From positions 62,001-126,000 of the forward strand of contig NZ_JAERJA010000012.1 in assembly GCF_016827675.1 (NCBI RefSeq): a stretch of DNA of 64,000 nt. Direction: 5' to 3'. Made by a program: the position numbers and the translations under genes. This DNA is from Nocardioides limicola (GTDB lineage Bacteria; Actinomycetota; Actinomycetes; Propionibacteriales; Nocardioidaceae). Below the pieces are notes generated by a model that saw only the letters and a list, made by a program, of their open reading frames with translations, did not search any database and was not told where the DNA came from. Each line of letters opens with the position of its first letter. Positions within the stretch are counted from its first letter, which is position 1. Shown piece by piece: positions 42,477-51,617 of the stretch.

Positions 42477-42480
42477 GCGA

Positions 42481-42657
42481 TCAGTCCTCGGGGTCGTCGA
42501 GCCGGGCCAGCCAGGTGGCCAGGCGTTCGATGGGCACCTCGAACTCGGGGTGCACGTCGGTGAACTCGATGAGGCGGTCGGCCAGCCAGGCCAGGGTGAC
42601 CTCTTCGTCACCCCGACGCTGGTTGAGCTCCTCGATCCCGCGGTCGGTGTAGTACAT
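42481..42657 (-). CDS. DUF6104 family small protein (58 residues)
   Basis: MYYTDRGIEELNQRRGDEE begins a 58-residue acidic helical protein ending in LATWLARLDDPED. The pattern (YxxDRGIEEL, RRGDEEVTLAWLADRL, PIERLATWLARLDD) matches the DUF6104 proteins found immediately after kgd in many Actinobacteria. It starts ten bases after the kgd stop. The role is unknown; conserved linkage suggests a connection to 2-oxoglutarate metabolism. Confidence 0.8.
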   Translation of the reverse strand: MYYTDRGIEELNQRRGDEEVTLAWLADRLIEFTDVHPEFEVPIERLATWLARLDDPED

Positions 42658-42667
42658 GCCGCTCCGG

Positions 42668-45600
42668 TCAGGCCAGCGGCCCGAACGCCTCGGCCATCAG
42701 GCCCTTCTGCTCCTCGAGGTGGCGCTTCACGGTGCCCACCGACGGCGACGACGACGCCGGGCGGGTGACCCGCTGTACGACGATGTCGCCGTTGACCTCG
42801 GGCCACACGTTGAGCTGGTAGTGCGGCCACGGACCCATGTTCGCGGGCTCGTCCTGCACCCAGCGGATCGCCTTCAGGTTCGGGTACTTCGCGATCTCGG
42901 CCTTGATCGCGTCGAGCGGCTGCGGGTAGAGCTGCTCCACGCGGCCGATCGCGAACCGGGCCGCGTCGTCGTGCTTGCCGCGCTCGACCATCAGGTCCCA
43001 GGTGACCCGACCCGAGCAGAGCAGCAGCGTGTCGACGCTGTCCGGGTCCGCCTCGGCGTCGCCGATGAACGGACGGAAGTCACCGTGGGTGAAGTCGGAC
43101 GGCTGGGAGGCCGCCTCCTTGCGCTTGAGCATCGACTTCGGAGTGAAGATGATCAGCGGCTTGTGCTCCTCGCCGAGGCTGTGGCGCCGCAGCAGGTGGA
43201 AGTGCGAGGCCGGGGTGGACGGCTGGGCCACCACGAAGGCTTCGTCGGCCGCCAACGTCAGGAACCGCTCGATCCGGGCGGAGGAGTGGTCCGGGCCCTG
43301 GCCTTCGTAGCCGTGCGGGAGCAGCAGCACCACGCCCGACTGCTGGCGCCACTTGGTCTCACCGGAGGAGATGAACTCGTCGATGATGGTCTGGGCGCCG
43401 TTGACGAAGTCGCCGAACTGGGCCTCCCACAGCACCAGCGCCTCCGGGCGGGCCACCGAGTAGCCGTACTCGAAGCCGAGGGCGGCGTACTCGCTGAGCA
43501 GCGAGTCGTAGATGTGGAACTTGGCCTGGTCCTCGGTGAGGTGCGACAGCGGCGTCCACTCGTCGGCGTTCAGCCGGTCGATGATCGTCGCGAACCGCTG
43601 CACGAAGGTGCCCCGGCGGGAGTCCTGGCCTGCCAACCGCACCGGACGTCCGTCCATCAGCAGCGAGCCGAAGGCGAGGATCTCACCGGTACCCCAGTCG
43701 ATCGGGCCGTCGGTGATCGCGTTCGCCCGGCGCTGCAGCTGTGGCATCACCTTCGGGTGCACGGTGAAGCCGTCCGGCGGCGTCACGTAGGCGTCCGAGA
43801 TCCGCTTGAGTGTCTCCGGGGAGACCGCGGTGGTGAACTCTGAGGCGGGCTTCTCGGGGTAGTCGGGCACGGTGGTCCAGCTGGTCGGCGCCTCGTTGGC
43901 CTCGCGGACCTCGGTGAACACCCGCTCCAACTGCTCCTGGTAGTCGCGCATGACCTGCTCGGCCTCGTCGATGGTGATGTCGCCGCGGCCGATCAGGGAC
44001 TCGGTGTAGAGCTTGCGCACCGAACGCTTCTGCTCGATGAGGTCGTACATCAACGGCTGCGTGTACGACGGGTCGTCGCCCTCGTTGTGTCCGCGGCGGC
44101 GGTAGCAGACCAGGTCGATCACCACGTCGGTGTTGAACGCCTGCCGGTACTCGAACGCCAGCCGCGCCACCCGGATGCAGGCCTCGGGGTCATCGCCGTT
44201 GACGTGGAAGATCGGTGCCTGCACCATCCGCGCCACGTCGGTGCAGTACAGCGAGGACCGCGACGAGCCGGGGGAGGTGGTGAAGCCCACCTGGTTGTTG
44301 ACCACCACGTGCACGGTGCCGCCGGTGCGGTAGCCGCGCAACTGGGAGAGGTTCAGGGTCTCGGCGACCACGCCCTGACCGGCGAAAGCGGCGTCGCCGT
44401 GCACCAGCAGTGGCAGCACCGGGTAGGCGACGCCCTGGTTGAGCACGTCCTGCTTGGCGCGGGCGATCCCCTCCAGCACCGGGTCGACGGCCTCCAGGTG
44501 CGACGGGTTGGCCGCCACGGACACCTTGATCGACTTGCCGGTGGTGCCGACGAACTCGCCCTCGGCGCCGAGGTGGTACTTCACGTCGCCGGATCCCTGG
44601 ACGGTGCGGGGGTCGATGTTGCCCTCGAACTCCCGGAAGATCTGCGAGTACTTCTTGCCGACGATGTTGGCCAGCACGTTCAGCCGGCCACGGTGCGCCA
44701 TCCCGATGCAGACCTCGTCGATGCCGGCCTCGCTGGCCGCCGAGCAGATCTCGTCGAGCACCGGGACGGTGGTCTCGCCGCCCTCGAGGCTGAATCGCTT
44801 CTGGCCGACGAACTTGGTCTGCAGGAACGTCTCGAACGCCTCGGCCTGGTTCAACTTCTTCAGGATCCGCAGCTGCTCCTCGCGGGGCGGCTTGGTGTGC
44901 GGCTGCTCGACCCGCTCCTGGATCCAGCGGCGCTTCTCCGGGTCCATGATGTGCATGTACTCGATGCCGATGGTCCGGCAGTAGGAGTCACGCAGGATCC
45001 CCAGGATGTGTCGCAGCTTCATGAACCGGCGGCCTTCGCCCCCGAACGAGCCGGTGGCGAACTCGCGGTCCAGGTCCCACAGGGTCAACCCGTGGGACTC
45101 CACCCGCAGGTCGGGGTGGCTGCGCTGCTTGTACTCCAGCGGGTCGGTGTCGGCCATCAGGTGGCCACGCACCCGGTAGGCGTGGATCAGCTCCAGGATC
45201 CGGGCCTGCTTGCTGATCTCGTCGTCGTGGTTGGTGGCGATGTCGTTCGACCACCGGATCGGCTCGTACGGGATCCGCAGGGACTTGAAGATCCCGTCGT
45301 AGAAGCCGTCCTCGCCGAGCAGCAACTGGTGCACCCGCTTGAGGAACTCACCGGACTGGGCGCCCTGGATCACACGGTGGTCGTACGTCGACGTCATCGA
45401 CATGACCTTGGAGATGCCGTTGCGGGTGATCGCGTCCTCGGAGGCGCCCTGCCAGGCGGCCGGGTACTCCATCGCGCCCACGCCGATGATCGCCGCCTGG
45501 CCGCGCATCAACCGCGGCACCGAGTGCACGGTGCCGAGGCCGCCGACGTTGGTGAGGCTGACGGTGGTGCCGCCGTAGTCCTCCATCGTCAGCTTGTTGT

Positions 45601-46426
45601 CCTTGGCCTTGCGGATCATCTCCTCGTACGCCGTCCAGAAGGCGGCGAAGTCCATCGTCTCGCAGCCCTTGATGGAGGGGGCGACGAGCTGTCGGGTGCC
45701 GTCGGGCTTCTGCTGGTCGATGGCCAGACCGAGGTTGATGTGCGCCGGGGTCACCATCGTCGGCTTGCCGTCGACCTCGTCGTAGGAGTTGTTCATCTCC
45801 GGCATCGACTTCAATGCCTTGACCAGCGCGTACCCGATCAGGTGGGTGAAGGAGACCTTGCCGCCGCGGGCCCGCTTGAGGTGGCTGTTGATGACGATCC
45901 GGTTGTCCCACAGCAACTTGACCGGCACCGAACGGACAGAGGTGGCGGTGGGCACCGTCAGCGAGGTGTCCATGTTCTTCGCCGTCGCCGCGGCGATGCC
46001 TCGCAGCACCGTGTGCGTCGGTTCGTCGCTGACCTCGCGAGGCGGCGCGACCTTCTTCTCCTTCGCCACCGGCTTGGCGCCGCCGGTGGCCGGTTCAGCC
46101 GCGGCTGCGGCGGGTCGCGGCGTCGCCTTCGGCTGGACGGAGCTGGCCTGGCTGGAGTCGGCCTGGCTGGAGTCGGCCTGGCTGGAGTCGGTCTGACCGG
46201 CGCTGGACGCGGGCTGGCTGTTCGTCTGAGCTGCGGGTGCCGCGGCCGACTGGGTCGACTGAGCAGGGGTGCGGTCCCGGTCGGCGAAGTATCGTTGCCA
46301 CGTCGCATCAACGCTGTTCGGATCGCGCTGATAGCGCTCGAACATCTCGTCCACGAGCCACTCGTTGGCTCCGAAGTCCGATGTCGGGTCAGGTGATCCT
46401 GGGGTCTGCGTTGAGGACTGCGACAC
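42668..46426 (-). CDS. kgd: Multifunctional 2-oxoglutarate decarboxylase/dehydrogenase E1-E2 (Kgd)
   Basis: 1252 residues from the GTG at 46426, preceded by AGAGG. Order: short E1 N-terminal segment (DFGANEWLVDEMFERYQ), a Q/A/D/S linker, an E2-type succinyltransferase catalytic domain (TYDHRVIQGAQSGEFL) without lipoyl domain, then the ThDP-dependent E1 (CIGMAHRGRLNVLANIVGK, GDAAFAGQGVV) and the transketolase-like C-terminus (LPHGYEGQGPDHSSARIER). This is the actinobacterial Kgd/OdhA fusion of the TCA cycle. An upstream GTG (46471) would add 15 residues. Confidence 0.95.
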   Translation of the reverse strand: MSQSSTQTPGSPDPTSDFGANEWLVDEMFERYQRDPNSVDATWQRYFADRDRTPAQSTQSAAAPAAQTNSQPASSAGQTDSSQADSSQADSSQASSVQPKATPRPAAAAAEPATGGAKPVAKEKKVAPPREVSDEPTHTVLRGIAAATAKNMDTSLTVPTATSVRSVPVKLLWDNRIVINSHLKRARGGKVSFTHLIGYALVKALKSMPEMNNSYDEVDGKPTMVTPAHINLGLAIDQQKPDGTRQLVAPSIKGCETMDFAAFWTAYEEMIRKAKDNKLTMEDYGGTTVSLTNVGGLGTVHSVPRLMRGQAAIIGVGAMEYPAAWQGASEDAITRNGISKVMSMTSTYDHRVIQGAQSGEFLKRVHQLLLGEDGFYDGIFKSLRIPYEPIRWSNDIATNHDDEISKQARILELIHAYRVRGHLMADTDPLEYKQRSHPDLRVESHGLTLWDLDREFATGSFGGEGRRFMKLRHILGILRDSYCRTIGIEYMHIMDPEKRRWIQERVEQPHTKPPREEQLRILKKLNQAEAFETFLQTKFVGQKRFSLEGGETTVPVLDEICSAASEAGIDEVCIGMAHRGRLNVLANIVGKKYSQIFREFEGNIDPRTVQGSGDVKYHLGAEGEFVGTTGKSIKVSVAANPSHLEAVDPVLEGIARAKQDVLNQGVAYPVLPLLVHGDAAFAGQGVVAETLNLSQLRGYRTGGTVHVVVNNQVGFTTSPGSSRSSLYCTDVARMVQAPIFHVNGDDPEACIRVARLAFEYRQAFNTDVVIDLVCYRRRGHNEGDDPSYTQPLMYDLIEQKRSVRKLYTESLIGRGDITIDEAEQVMRDYQEQLERVFTEVREANEAPTSWTTVPDYPEKPASEFTTAVSPETLKRISDAYVTPPDGFTVHPKVMPQLQRRANAITDGPIDWGTGEILAFGSLLMDGRPVRLAGQDSRRGTFVQRFATIIDRLNADEWTPLSHLTEDQAKFHIYDSLLSEYAALGFEYGYSVARPEALVLWEAQFGDFVNGAQTIIDEFISSGETKWRQQSGVVLLLPHGYEGQGPDHSSARIERFLTLAADEAFVVAQPSTPASHFHLLRRHSLGEEHKPLIIFTPKSMLKRKEAASQPSDFTHGDFRPFIGDAEADPDSVDTLLLCSGRVTWDLMVERGKHDDAARFAIGRVEQLYPQPLDAIKAEIAKYPNLKAIRWVQDEPANMGPWPHYQLNVWPEVNGDIVVQRVTRPASSSPSVGTVKRHLEEQKGLMAEAFGPLA
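46147..46191 (-). repeat. Three 15-bp repeats in the kgd linker
   Basis: CCTGGCTGGAGTCGG three times, encoding ADSSQ repeats in the flexible linker between the E1 N-terminus and the E2 domain. Confidence 0.85.
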
Positions 46427-46562
46427 GTGGTTCGCCTCTTCCAGATCGTGCGCGGGACGGGTGCTCGTCACAGGCTAGTCCCACACGCTGGCAAATGCAG
46501 GAGTCGGGGTCAGATGTCGGGCATGGTGGTGCGTCACAGTTCCGGGGATTTCTGGAGGTCCG

Positions 46563-47162
46563 ATGAATGGGAGAACGACGCCGCGACGAGTGCGGGGCCG
46601 CGCCGGCCTGGCGGCAGCGCTGGTGCTCGTCCTCAGCCTCTCCGCCTGCTCCAGCGACGACGAGCCGGCTCCGGAGCCTGAGCGGCCGGGCGCGGAGGAG
46701 ACCCCGAGCGAGTCCGTCGAGCTGGTGTCCCGGGTCGGGCAGGTGGCCGGCGACCTGCCGCAGCGTCAGCGCCGTCGTACCGTCACCGAGGTCGCCGACG
46801 TGGTGGACGCCTGGTTCGAGGCCGCGTACGTCGGTGGCGACCTGCCGCGCAGCCACTACGACGACGCGTTCCCCGGGTTCACCCGCAAGGCGGCACGACT
46901 CGCCGGCCGGTCCATGGACCTGATGACCAACGCCGACATCGGCCCCCAGATCGAACGGATCGAGGTCGAGCGGCGCCGGGTGCTGGTGGACATGCTCAGC
47001 GGCAACGGCCGTGCCGCCGCCGCGACGGCGAGGATCCAGTTGGACTTCAGCACCGAGGGCGAGGTGACCGGGGACTTCTCGGTGGCGGGCCGGCTCTTCC
47101 TGATCCGGGTCGGTGGGGACTGGCGGATCATCGGTTTCGACGTGACGAAGGAGCGGTCATGA
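46563..47162 (+). CDS. Putative lipoprotein, LCP partner
   Basis: 199 residues. An N-terminal helix ends in a lipobox (LVLSLSACSSDDEP), then an acidic linker and a folded domain with ADVVDAWFEAAYVGGDLPRSHYDDAFPGFT. Anchored outside the membrane. Its stop overlaps the LCP gene start (ATGA, 47159-47162). No enzymatic motif is seen; it may assist glycopolymer attachment. Divergent from kgd. Confidence 0.75.
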   Translation: MNGRTTPRRVRGRAGLAAALVLVLSLSACSSDDEPAPEPERPGAEETPSESVELVSRVGQVAGDLPQRQRRRTVTEVADVVDAWFEAAYVGGDLPRSHYDDAFPGFTRKAARLAGRSMDLMTNADIGPQIERIEVERRRVLVDMLSGNGRAAAATARIQLDFSTEGEVTGDFSVAGRLFLIRVGGDWRIIGFDVTKERS

Positions 47163-48088
47163 CAGGCGGCGTACGGCGTACCACCCGGACTGCGGCCCGG
47201 GCGCTGGCCCTGGGACTGGTGCTGACCTTGGCGGCGGTGCTGGTGCCGGACTCGAGCGTGCAGCCGGCCGACTACCAACTGGTGCGCACCGAGAGCGCCC
47301 GGGGCATCGACGCCGCCGACACGATCTGGATCCTCGGCATCGGCTCCGACGCCCGGGAGGGCGAGGCGCGCAACCGCGCCCGAGGCGACGCGATCCAACT
47401 GGTCGGCATCAACACCCGCACCGGGGCCGCCACCACGATCGGCATTCCGCGGGACTCCTGGGTGCCGATCCCCGGCCGGGGCACCAACCGGGTGAATGCG
47501 GCGCTCTACTTCGGTGGGCCGCAGCTGATCGGCCGCACCGTGGGGGACATGATCGGCATCCAGCCCGATTACGTCTTCGTGACCGGATTCGGCGGCTTCC
47601 ACCGGATGGTGGATGCGATCGGGGGCATCCGAGTGCGGTCGGTGCACGCGTTCGCCGACTCGAACCTGCGGCCGGAGCTCTACCCCAACGGCTTCCCCCG
47701 CGGTGAGGTGCGCCTTGACGGGGAGGCGGCCCACATCTTCGTTCGCATCCGCAAGTCGCTGCCCGACGGTGACTTCGACCGGTCACGCAACCAGCAGTTG
47801 GCGTTGCAGGGCATCCACCGGCGGATCCACAACCAGGCGCACCGTCCCGGGTTCATCGAGCGCGGCGTGCTGTCGGTGATGCGCAACATGCACACCGACC
47901 TGTCTCCGGCCGAGCTCTACCGGCTCGCTCAGGCCGTGGCCCAGGTCGATCCGGGCAAGCTCAGTGCCTGTGTGGTGCCGGGCCGCACTGGGATGGCGGG
48001 TGCGGCCAGCGTGGTGTTCGCCGACGTCGCCACCGCCCGCCGCTGGGGCAACGAGGCCCGGGAGAGCGCCGTCATCTCCCGCTGCTGA
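47159..48088 (+). CDS. LytR/CpsA/Psr (LCP) family protein
   Basis: 309 residues. One N-terminal membrane helix (ALALGLVLTLAAVLV), then the LCP domain: LGIGSDAREGEARNRARGDAIQLVGINTRTG, GIPRDSWVPIPGRGTNRVNAALYFGG, and RIRKSLPDGDFDRSRNQQLALQGI with the arginines that hold the lipid pyrophosphate. LCP enzymes attach teichoic-acid or arabinogalactan-like polymers to peptidoglycan. Coupled to the upstream lipoprotein gene. REP-like repeats begin 28 bases after its stop. Confidence 0.9.
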   Translation: MTGGVRRTTRTAARALALGLVLTLAAVLVPDSSVQPADYQLVRTESARGIDAADTIWILGIGSDAREGEARNRARGDAIQLVGINTRTGAATTIGIPRDSWVPIPGRGTNRVNAALYFGGPQLIGRTVGDMIGIQPDYVFVTGFGGFHRMVDAIGGIRVRSVHAFADSNLRPELYPNGFPRGEVRLDGEAAHIFVRIRKSLPDGDFDRSRNQQLALQGIHRRIHNQAHRPGFIERGVLSVMRNMHTDLSPAELYRLAQAVAQVDPGKLSACVVPGRTGMAGAASVVFADVATARRWGNEARESAVISRC

Positions 48089-48116
48089 CCCGCACAGCGC
48101 CGAAGCCGTACCGCTC

Positions 48117-48221
48117 GGGGTCTCGATACGCTCGCTGGCGCTCTCCCTCGGTGGTCGAGTGCCGCCCCGCCCTCGGTGGTCGAGTGCCGCCGAGGGACGA
48201 GGCGGTGTATCGAGGCCACGG
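48117..48221. repeat. REP-like composite unit, left copy
   Basis: It begins with a 27-bp segment (GGGGTCTCGATACGCTCGCT...) and ends with a 51-bp segment (48171-48221) containing GTATCGAGG; both are repeated exactly on the far side of the GIY-YIG gene. The unit is bounded by inverted CTCGATAC/GTATCGAG and contains stem CCGCC-N9-GGCGG. Confidence 0.85.
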
Positions 48222-48228
48222 CGACAGG

Positions 48229-48513
48229 TCACCCGGGGAACTTCTTCCGGGACAGTCGGGGGAGTTCGTCGATCGCGCCCCGGATGAGTGCTTCTCGCTT
48301 CGCGCGGCTCCACGTCTGGATCTGCTTCTCCAGGGTGTACGCCGCCCCGATGTGCTCGAACTCGGCGTGCCACACCAGTTCGACGGGGCAACGTCGCTTC
48401 GTGTACGCCGAGCCGAGGCCTTGCTGGTGTTGCCAGAGGCGCCGCTGGAGGTCACGTGTGCTGCCGACGTAGTAGGACTCGTCCGCGCATCGCAGGATGT
48501 AGGTGAATGCCAT
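48229..48513 (-). CDS. GIY-YIG nuclease family protein
   Basis: 94 residues. FTYILRCADESYYVGSTRDLQRRLWQH carries the GIY-YIG core (YIL ... YYVGST), the catalytic arginine (R19/R23 region) and the QH residue, and AAYTLEKQIQTWSRAKREALI supplies the glutamate. This is the short UPF0213/YhbQ-like form, a single nuclease domain. It is bracketed by direct copies of a REP-like composite unit, and eight bases separate its stop from the left copy. A role in repeat mobility is a hypothesis. Confidence 0.88.
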   Translation of the reverse strand: MAFTYILRCADESYYVGSTRDLQRRLWQHQQGLGSAYTKRRCPVELVWHAEFEHIGAAYTLEKQIQTWSRAKREALIRGAIDELPRLSRKKFPG

Positions 48514-48562
48514 AAGGCGATGCTCGGGCAGGCCGGCGACATCGGCGCCGGGATATCCACAG

Positions 48563-48681
48563 GGGGTCTCGATACGCTCGCTGGCGCTCGCTACTCGACC
48601 GCCGGAAGTCGGTGGTCGAGTGCCGGCCTCCCTCGGTGGTCGAGTGCCGCCGAGGGACGAGGCGGTGTATCGAGGCCACGG
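48563..48681. repeat. REP-like composite unit, right copy
   Basis: 27-bp segment 48563-48589 and 51-bp segment 48631-48681, each identical to the left copy, with an additional CTACTCGACCGCC arm between. Together with the left copy it frames the GIY-YIG gene. Confidence 0.85.
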
Positions 48682-48793
48682 TGGTGGGGGTCTCGATACG
48701 CTCGCGGGGGCTCGCTACTCGACCGCCGTTGGTCGGTGGTGTCTCGATACGTTCGCTGGGGCTCGCTACTCGACCGCCGTAAGTCGGTGGTGC
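48682..48793. repeat. Further diverged REP-like elements
   Basis: Two more TCTCGATACG...GCTCGCTACTCGACCGCC elements (starting near 48691 and 48741) in the same orientation. No gene is visible. Confidence 0.75.
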
Positions 48794-48939
48794 GGCTCGC
48801 TACTCGACCGCCGGGGTTGCGCTGGGGCTCGCTACTCGACCGCCGGGGTTGCGCTGGGGCTCGCTACTCGACCGCCGGGGTTGCGCTGGGGCTCGCTACT
48901 CGACCGCCGGGGTTGCGCTGGGGCTCGCTACTCGGCTGG
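48794..48939. repeat. 32-bp tandem array, 4.5 units, running into the end of valS
   Basis: Units start at 48794, 48826, 48858, 48890 and 48922 (partial), beginning GGCTCGCTACTCGACCGCCG. They are amplified from one REP-like arm. The valS stop codon (TAG, complement of 48928-48930) lies inside the last unit. Confidence 0.9.
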
Positions 48940-51549
48940 TGGGGTTTCGGCGAGTTCGGCAGTGACCTGGAGTTCGGTGAGTTCCTCGTCGACGGTGAAG
49001 GTCAGCTCACCCACGATGTTGCCGGAGCGACGCAGGTCCCCGGCCGCCGACTCGGCGCCGGCGACGAGGGTTTGCGGGCCGCGGATCTCCACGGCCGCGA
49101 GCGGGCTGCGCATCTTGACCTTGGCCCGTGACTTCGCGCCCCGGATGCCGATCAGGGCGGCGGCGACGGCGTCGACCGGCGCGGCGTCAGCGGCTGCGGC
49201 GGCCCCCAGGTCGACCGGCTCGGGCCAGGCCGCGGTGTGCACGGAACCCTCCTGCCACCAGGACCAGACCTCCTCGGTCACGTACGGCAGGAAGGGTGCC
49301 AGCAGCCGCAGCTGCGTGTGCAGCGCGATGGCCAGCGTGGCCTTGGCCGAGGCGGTCCCGGATCCGTCGGCGCCGTACGCCCGCTCCTTGACCAGCTCCA
49401 GGTAGTCGTCGCAGAAACTCCAGAAGAACTTCTCGGTCGTCTCCAAGGCAGTGGTGTAGTCGTAGCGCTCGAACGCCTCGGTCGCAGTCCGGGTCACCTC
49501 GGCGAGCCGGCCCAGTAGGGCGCAGTCGATCGGATCGTGCACCAAGAAGGTGTCGGTCTCCGTGGCGCCGACGTTGCCGAGCACGAACTTCGACGCGTTC
49601 AGCACCTTCATCGCCAGCCGTCGGCCGACCTTCATCTGGGTCTCGTCGAAGGGTGAGTCCAGACCGGGCCGAGCCATCGCGGCGCGCCAGCGGACCGCGT
49701 CCGCACCGAACTTGTCCAGGATCTCGGTGGGCACCACCACGTTGCCCTTGGACTTCGACATCTTCTTGCGATCCGGGTCCAGGATCCACCCGGAGAGCAT
49801 CGCGTGCGACCACGGCACCTGCCCGTGTTCGAAGTGCGAGCGGACCACCCGGCTGAACAGCCAGGTGCGGATGATGTCGTGTCCCTGGGTGCACAGGTCC
49901 ATCGGGAAGACCCGCTCGAACAGGTCGGGGTCGGACTCCCAGCCGCCGGCGATCTGCGGGGTCAGCGACGAGGTGGCCCAGGTGTCCATCACGTCCGGGT
50001 CGCCGATGAACCCGTGCGGGACGCCTCGCTGGGACTCGTCGTACCCGGTCGGCGCGTCGGTGGACGGGTCGACCGGCAGCTGTGCCTCGCTGGGCAGCAG
50101 CGGGTTCTCGTAGTCGGGCTCGCCCTCGGCGTCCAGCGGGTACCAGACCGGGAACGGGATGCCGAAGAACCGCTGCCGCGAGATCAGCCAGTCGCCGTTG
50201 AGGCCCGACACCCAGTTGTCGTAGCGGTGCTGCATGTGTCCGGGGATCCAGGTGATCTGGCTGCCGTCCGCGACCATGTCGTCGCGCAGCGCCGCGTCCC
50301 GGCCGCCGTTCTTGATGTACCACTGGCGGGTGGCCACGATCTCCAGCGGCTTGTCGCCCTTCTCGAAGAAGTTCGTCATCCGCTGGGTGGGCTTGGGGTC
50401 GCCGATCAGGTCGCCTGACTCGCGCAGCTTCGCGACCATCGTCTCCCTGGCGGAGAAGACGGTCTTGCCGGCCAGCTCCGCATAGGCGGTGGCGGCTCGG
50501 TCCCGGACCAGCCACTCGGGGGTCTCCCGGGTGAACCGGCCGTCCCGGCCGATCACGGTGCGCACCGGGAGCTGCAGTTCGCGCCACCACTGTACGTCGG
50601 TGAGGTCGCCGAAGGTGCAGCACATCGCGATGCCGGCGCCCTTGTCCATCTCCGCCGCCGGGTGGGCCAGCACCGGGATCTCGACCCCGAACACGGGCGA
50701 GGTGACGATGTTGCCGAACAGGTCGGCGTACCGCTCGTCGTCGGGGTGGGCGATCAGCGCAACCACACTGGCGATCAGCTCGGGCCGGGTGGTCTCGATC
50801 TCCACGGTGCCGCCGGCGGGCTTGTGGAACGCGATCCGGTGGTAGTGGCCGGCGTAGTCACGGGCCTCCAACTCGGCCTGGGCCACCGCGGTCTGGAAGG
50901 TGACGTCCCACAGCGTCGGCGCCTCCTGCAGGTACGCCTCACCGCGCGCGAGGTTGCGCAGGAAGGCGCGCTGGCTGACCTCCTGGGCCTTGCTGCCGAT
51001 GGTGGTGTAGTGCTGCTGCCAGTCCACCGACAGGCCGAGCGTGCGCCACAGCGACTCGAAGACCTTCTCGTCCTCGACGACCAACTGCTCGCACAACTCG
51101 ATGAAGTTGGGGCGGCTGACCGGGATCTGCTTCTTCGGGTCCGGCTTGGCCGGTGGGACGAAGTCGGGGTCGTAGGGGAGCGAGGGGTCGCAGCGGACGC
51201 CGAAGTAGTTCTGCACCCGGCGTTCGGTGGGCAGCCCGTTGTCGTCCCACCCCATCGGGTAGAAGACGCTCTTCCCGCGCATCCGCTGGAACCGCGCCAT
51301 CAGGTCGGTGTGGGTGTAGGAGAAGACGTGTCCCACGTGCAGGGAGCCGGAGACGGTCGGCGGGGGAGTGTCGATGGAGTAGACGTTCTCCCGCGGCTGG
51401 GTGCGGTCGAAGCGGTAGGTCTGTCGCTCCTCCCAGCGCTGGCTCCACGTCTCCTCGAGGCCCTCCAGGGCAGGCTTCTCCGGTACGACGACGGCACGGG
51501 TGCTGGGTGTCGTCGTCTCCGGTGCCTGATTGGTGGGGGTCTCAGTCAT
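48928..51549 (-). CDS. valS: Valine--tRNA ligase
   Basis: 873 residues, class [16 protein letters not shown] is the HIGH motif and [11 protein letters not shown] the KMSKS motif; the editing domain ([19 protein letters not shown]) and [16 protein letters not shown]...[14 protein letters not shown] are typical ValS. The Y/F-rich N-terminus ([11 protein letters not shown]) and short C-terminus suggest the archaeal/rickettsial-like type seen in some Actinobacteria. The last codons and stop lie in a REP-derived array. valS usually runs into folC in Actinobacteria; here the two are divergent with an alcohol dehydrogenase between. Confidence 0.95.
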   Translation of the reverse strand: MTETPTNQAPETTTPSTRAVVVPEKPALEGLEETWSQRWEERQTYRFDRTQPRENVYSIDTPPPTVSGSLHVGHVFSYTHTDLMARFQRMRGKSVFYPMGWDDNGLPTERRVQNYFGVRCDPSLPYDPDFVPPAKPDPKKQIPVSRPNFIELCEQLVVEDEKVFESLWRTLGLSVDWQQHYTTIGSKAQEVSQRAFLRNLARGEAYLQEAPTLWDVTFQTAVAQAELEARDYAGHYHRIAFHKPAGGTVEIETTRPELIASVVALIAHPDDERYADLFGNIVTSPVFGVEIPVLAHPAAEMDKGAGIAMCCTFGDLTDVQWWRELQLPVRTVIGRDGRFTRETPEWLVRDRAATAYAELAGKTVFSARETMVAKLRESGDLIGDPKPTQRMTNFFEKGDKPLEIVATRQWYIKNGGRDAALRDDMVADGSQITWIPGHMQHRYDNWVSGLNGDWLISRQRFFGIPFPVWYPLDAEGEPDYENPLLPSEAQLPVDPSTDAPTGYDESQRGVPHGFIGDPDVMDTWATSSLTPQIAGGWESDPDLFERVFPMDLCTQGHDIIRTWLFSRVVRSHFEHGQVPWSHAMLSGWILDPDRKKMSKSKGNVVVPTEILDKFGADAVRWRAAMARPGLDSPFDETQMKVGRRLAMKVLNASKFVLGNVGATETDTFLVHDPIDCALLGRLAEVTRTATEAFERYDYTTALETTEKFFWSFCDDYLELVKERAYGADGSGTASAKATLAIALHTQLRLLAPFLPYVTEEVWSWWQEGSVHTAAWPEPVDLGAAAAADAAPVDAVAAALIGIRGAKSRAKVKMRSPLAAVEIRGPQTLVAGAESAAGDLRRSGNIVGELTFTVDEELTELQVTAELAETPPAE

Positions 51550-51617
51550 GGCGGCATGCTACGGCGGACACGGTGTCGTCCCCGAATCAGTTCATGGCTG
51601 GAGGGCTGTGGCGAGGG

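Noticed and set aside
44087..46396. 769-codon plus-strand frame opposite kgd
   Set aside because: Shadow of kgd; composition is typical of antisense GC-rich frames and no family features are present.
48794..48939. Regular 32-bp repeats as a CRISPR array
   Set aside because: The units are contiguous without unique spacers and no cas gene is present; they derive from a REP-like arm.
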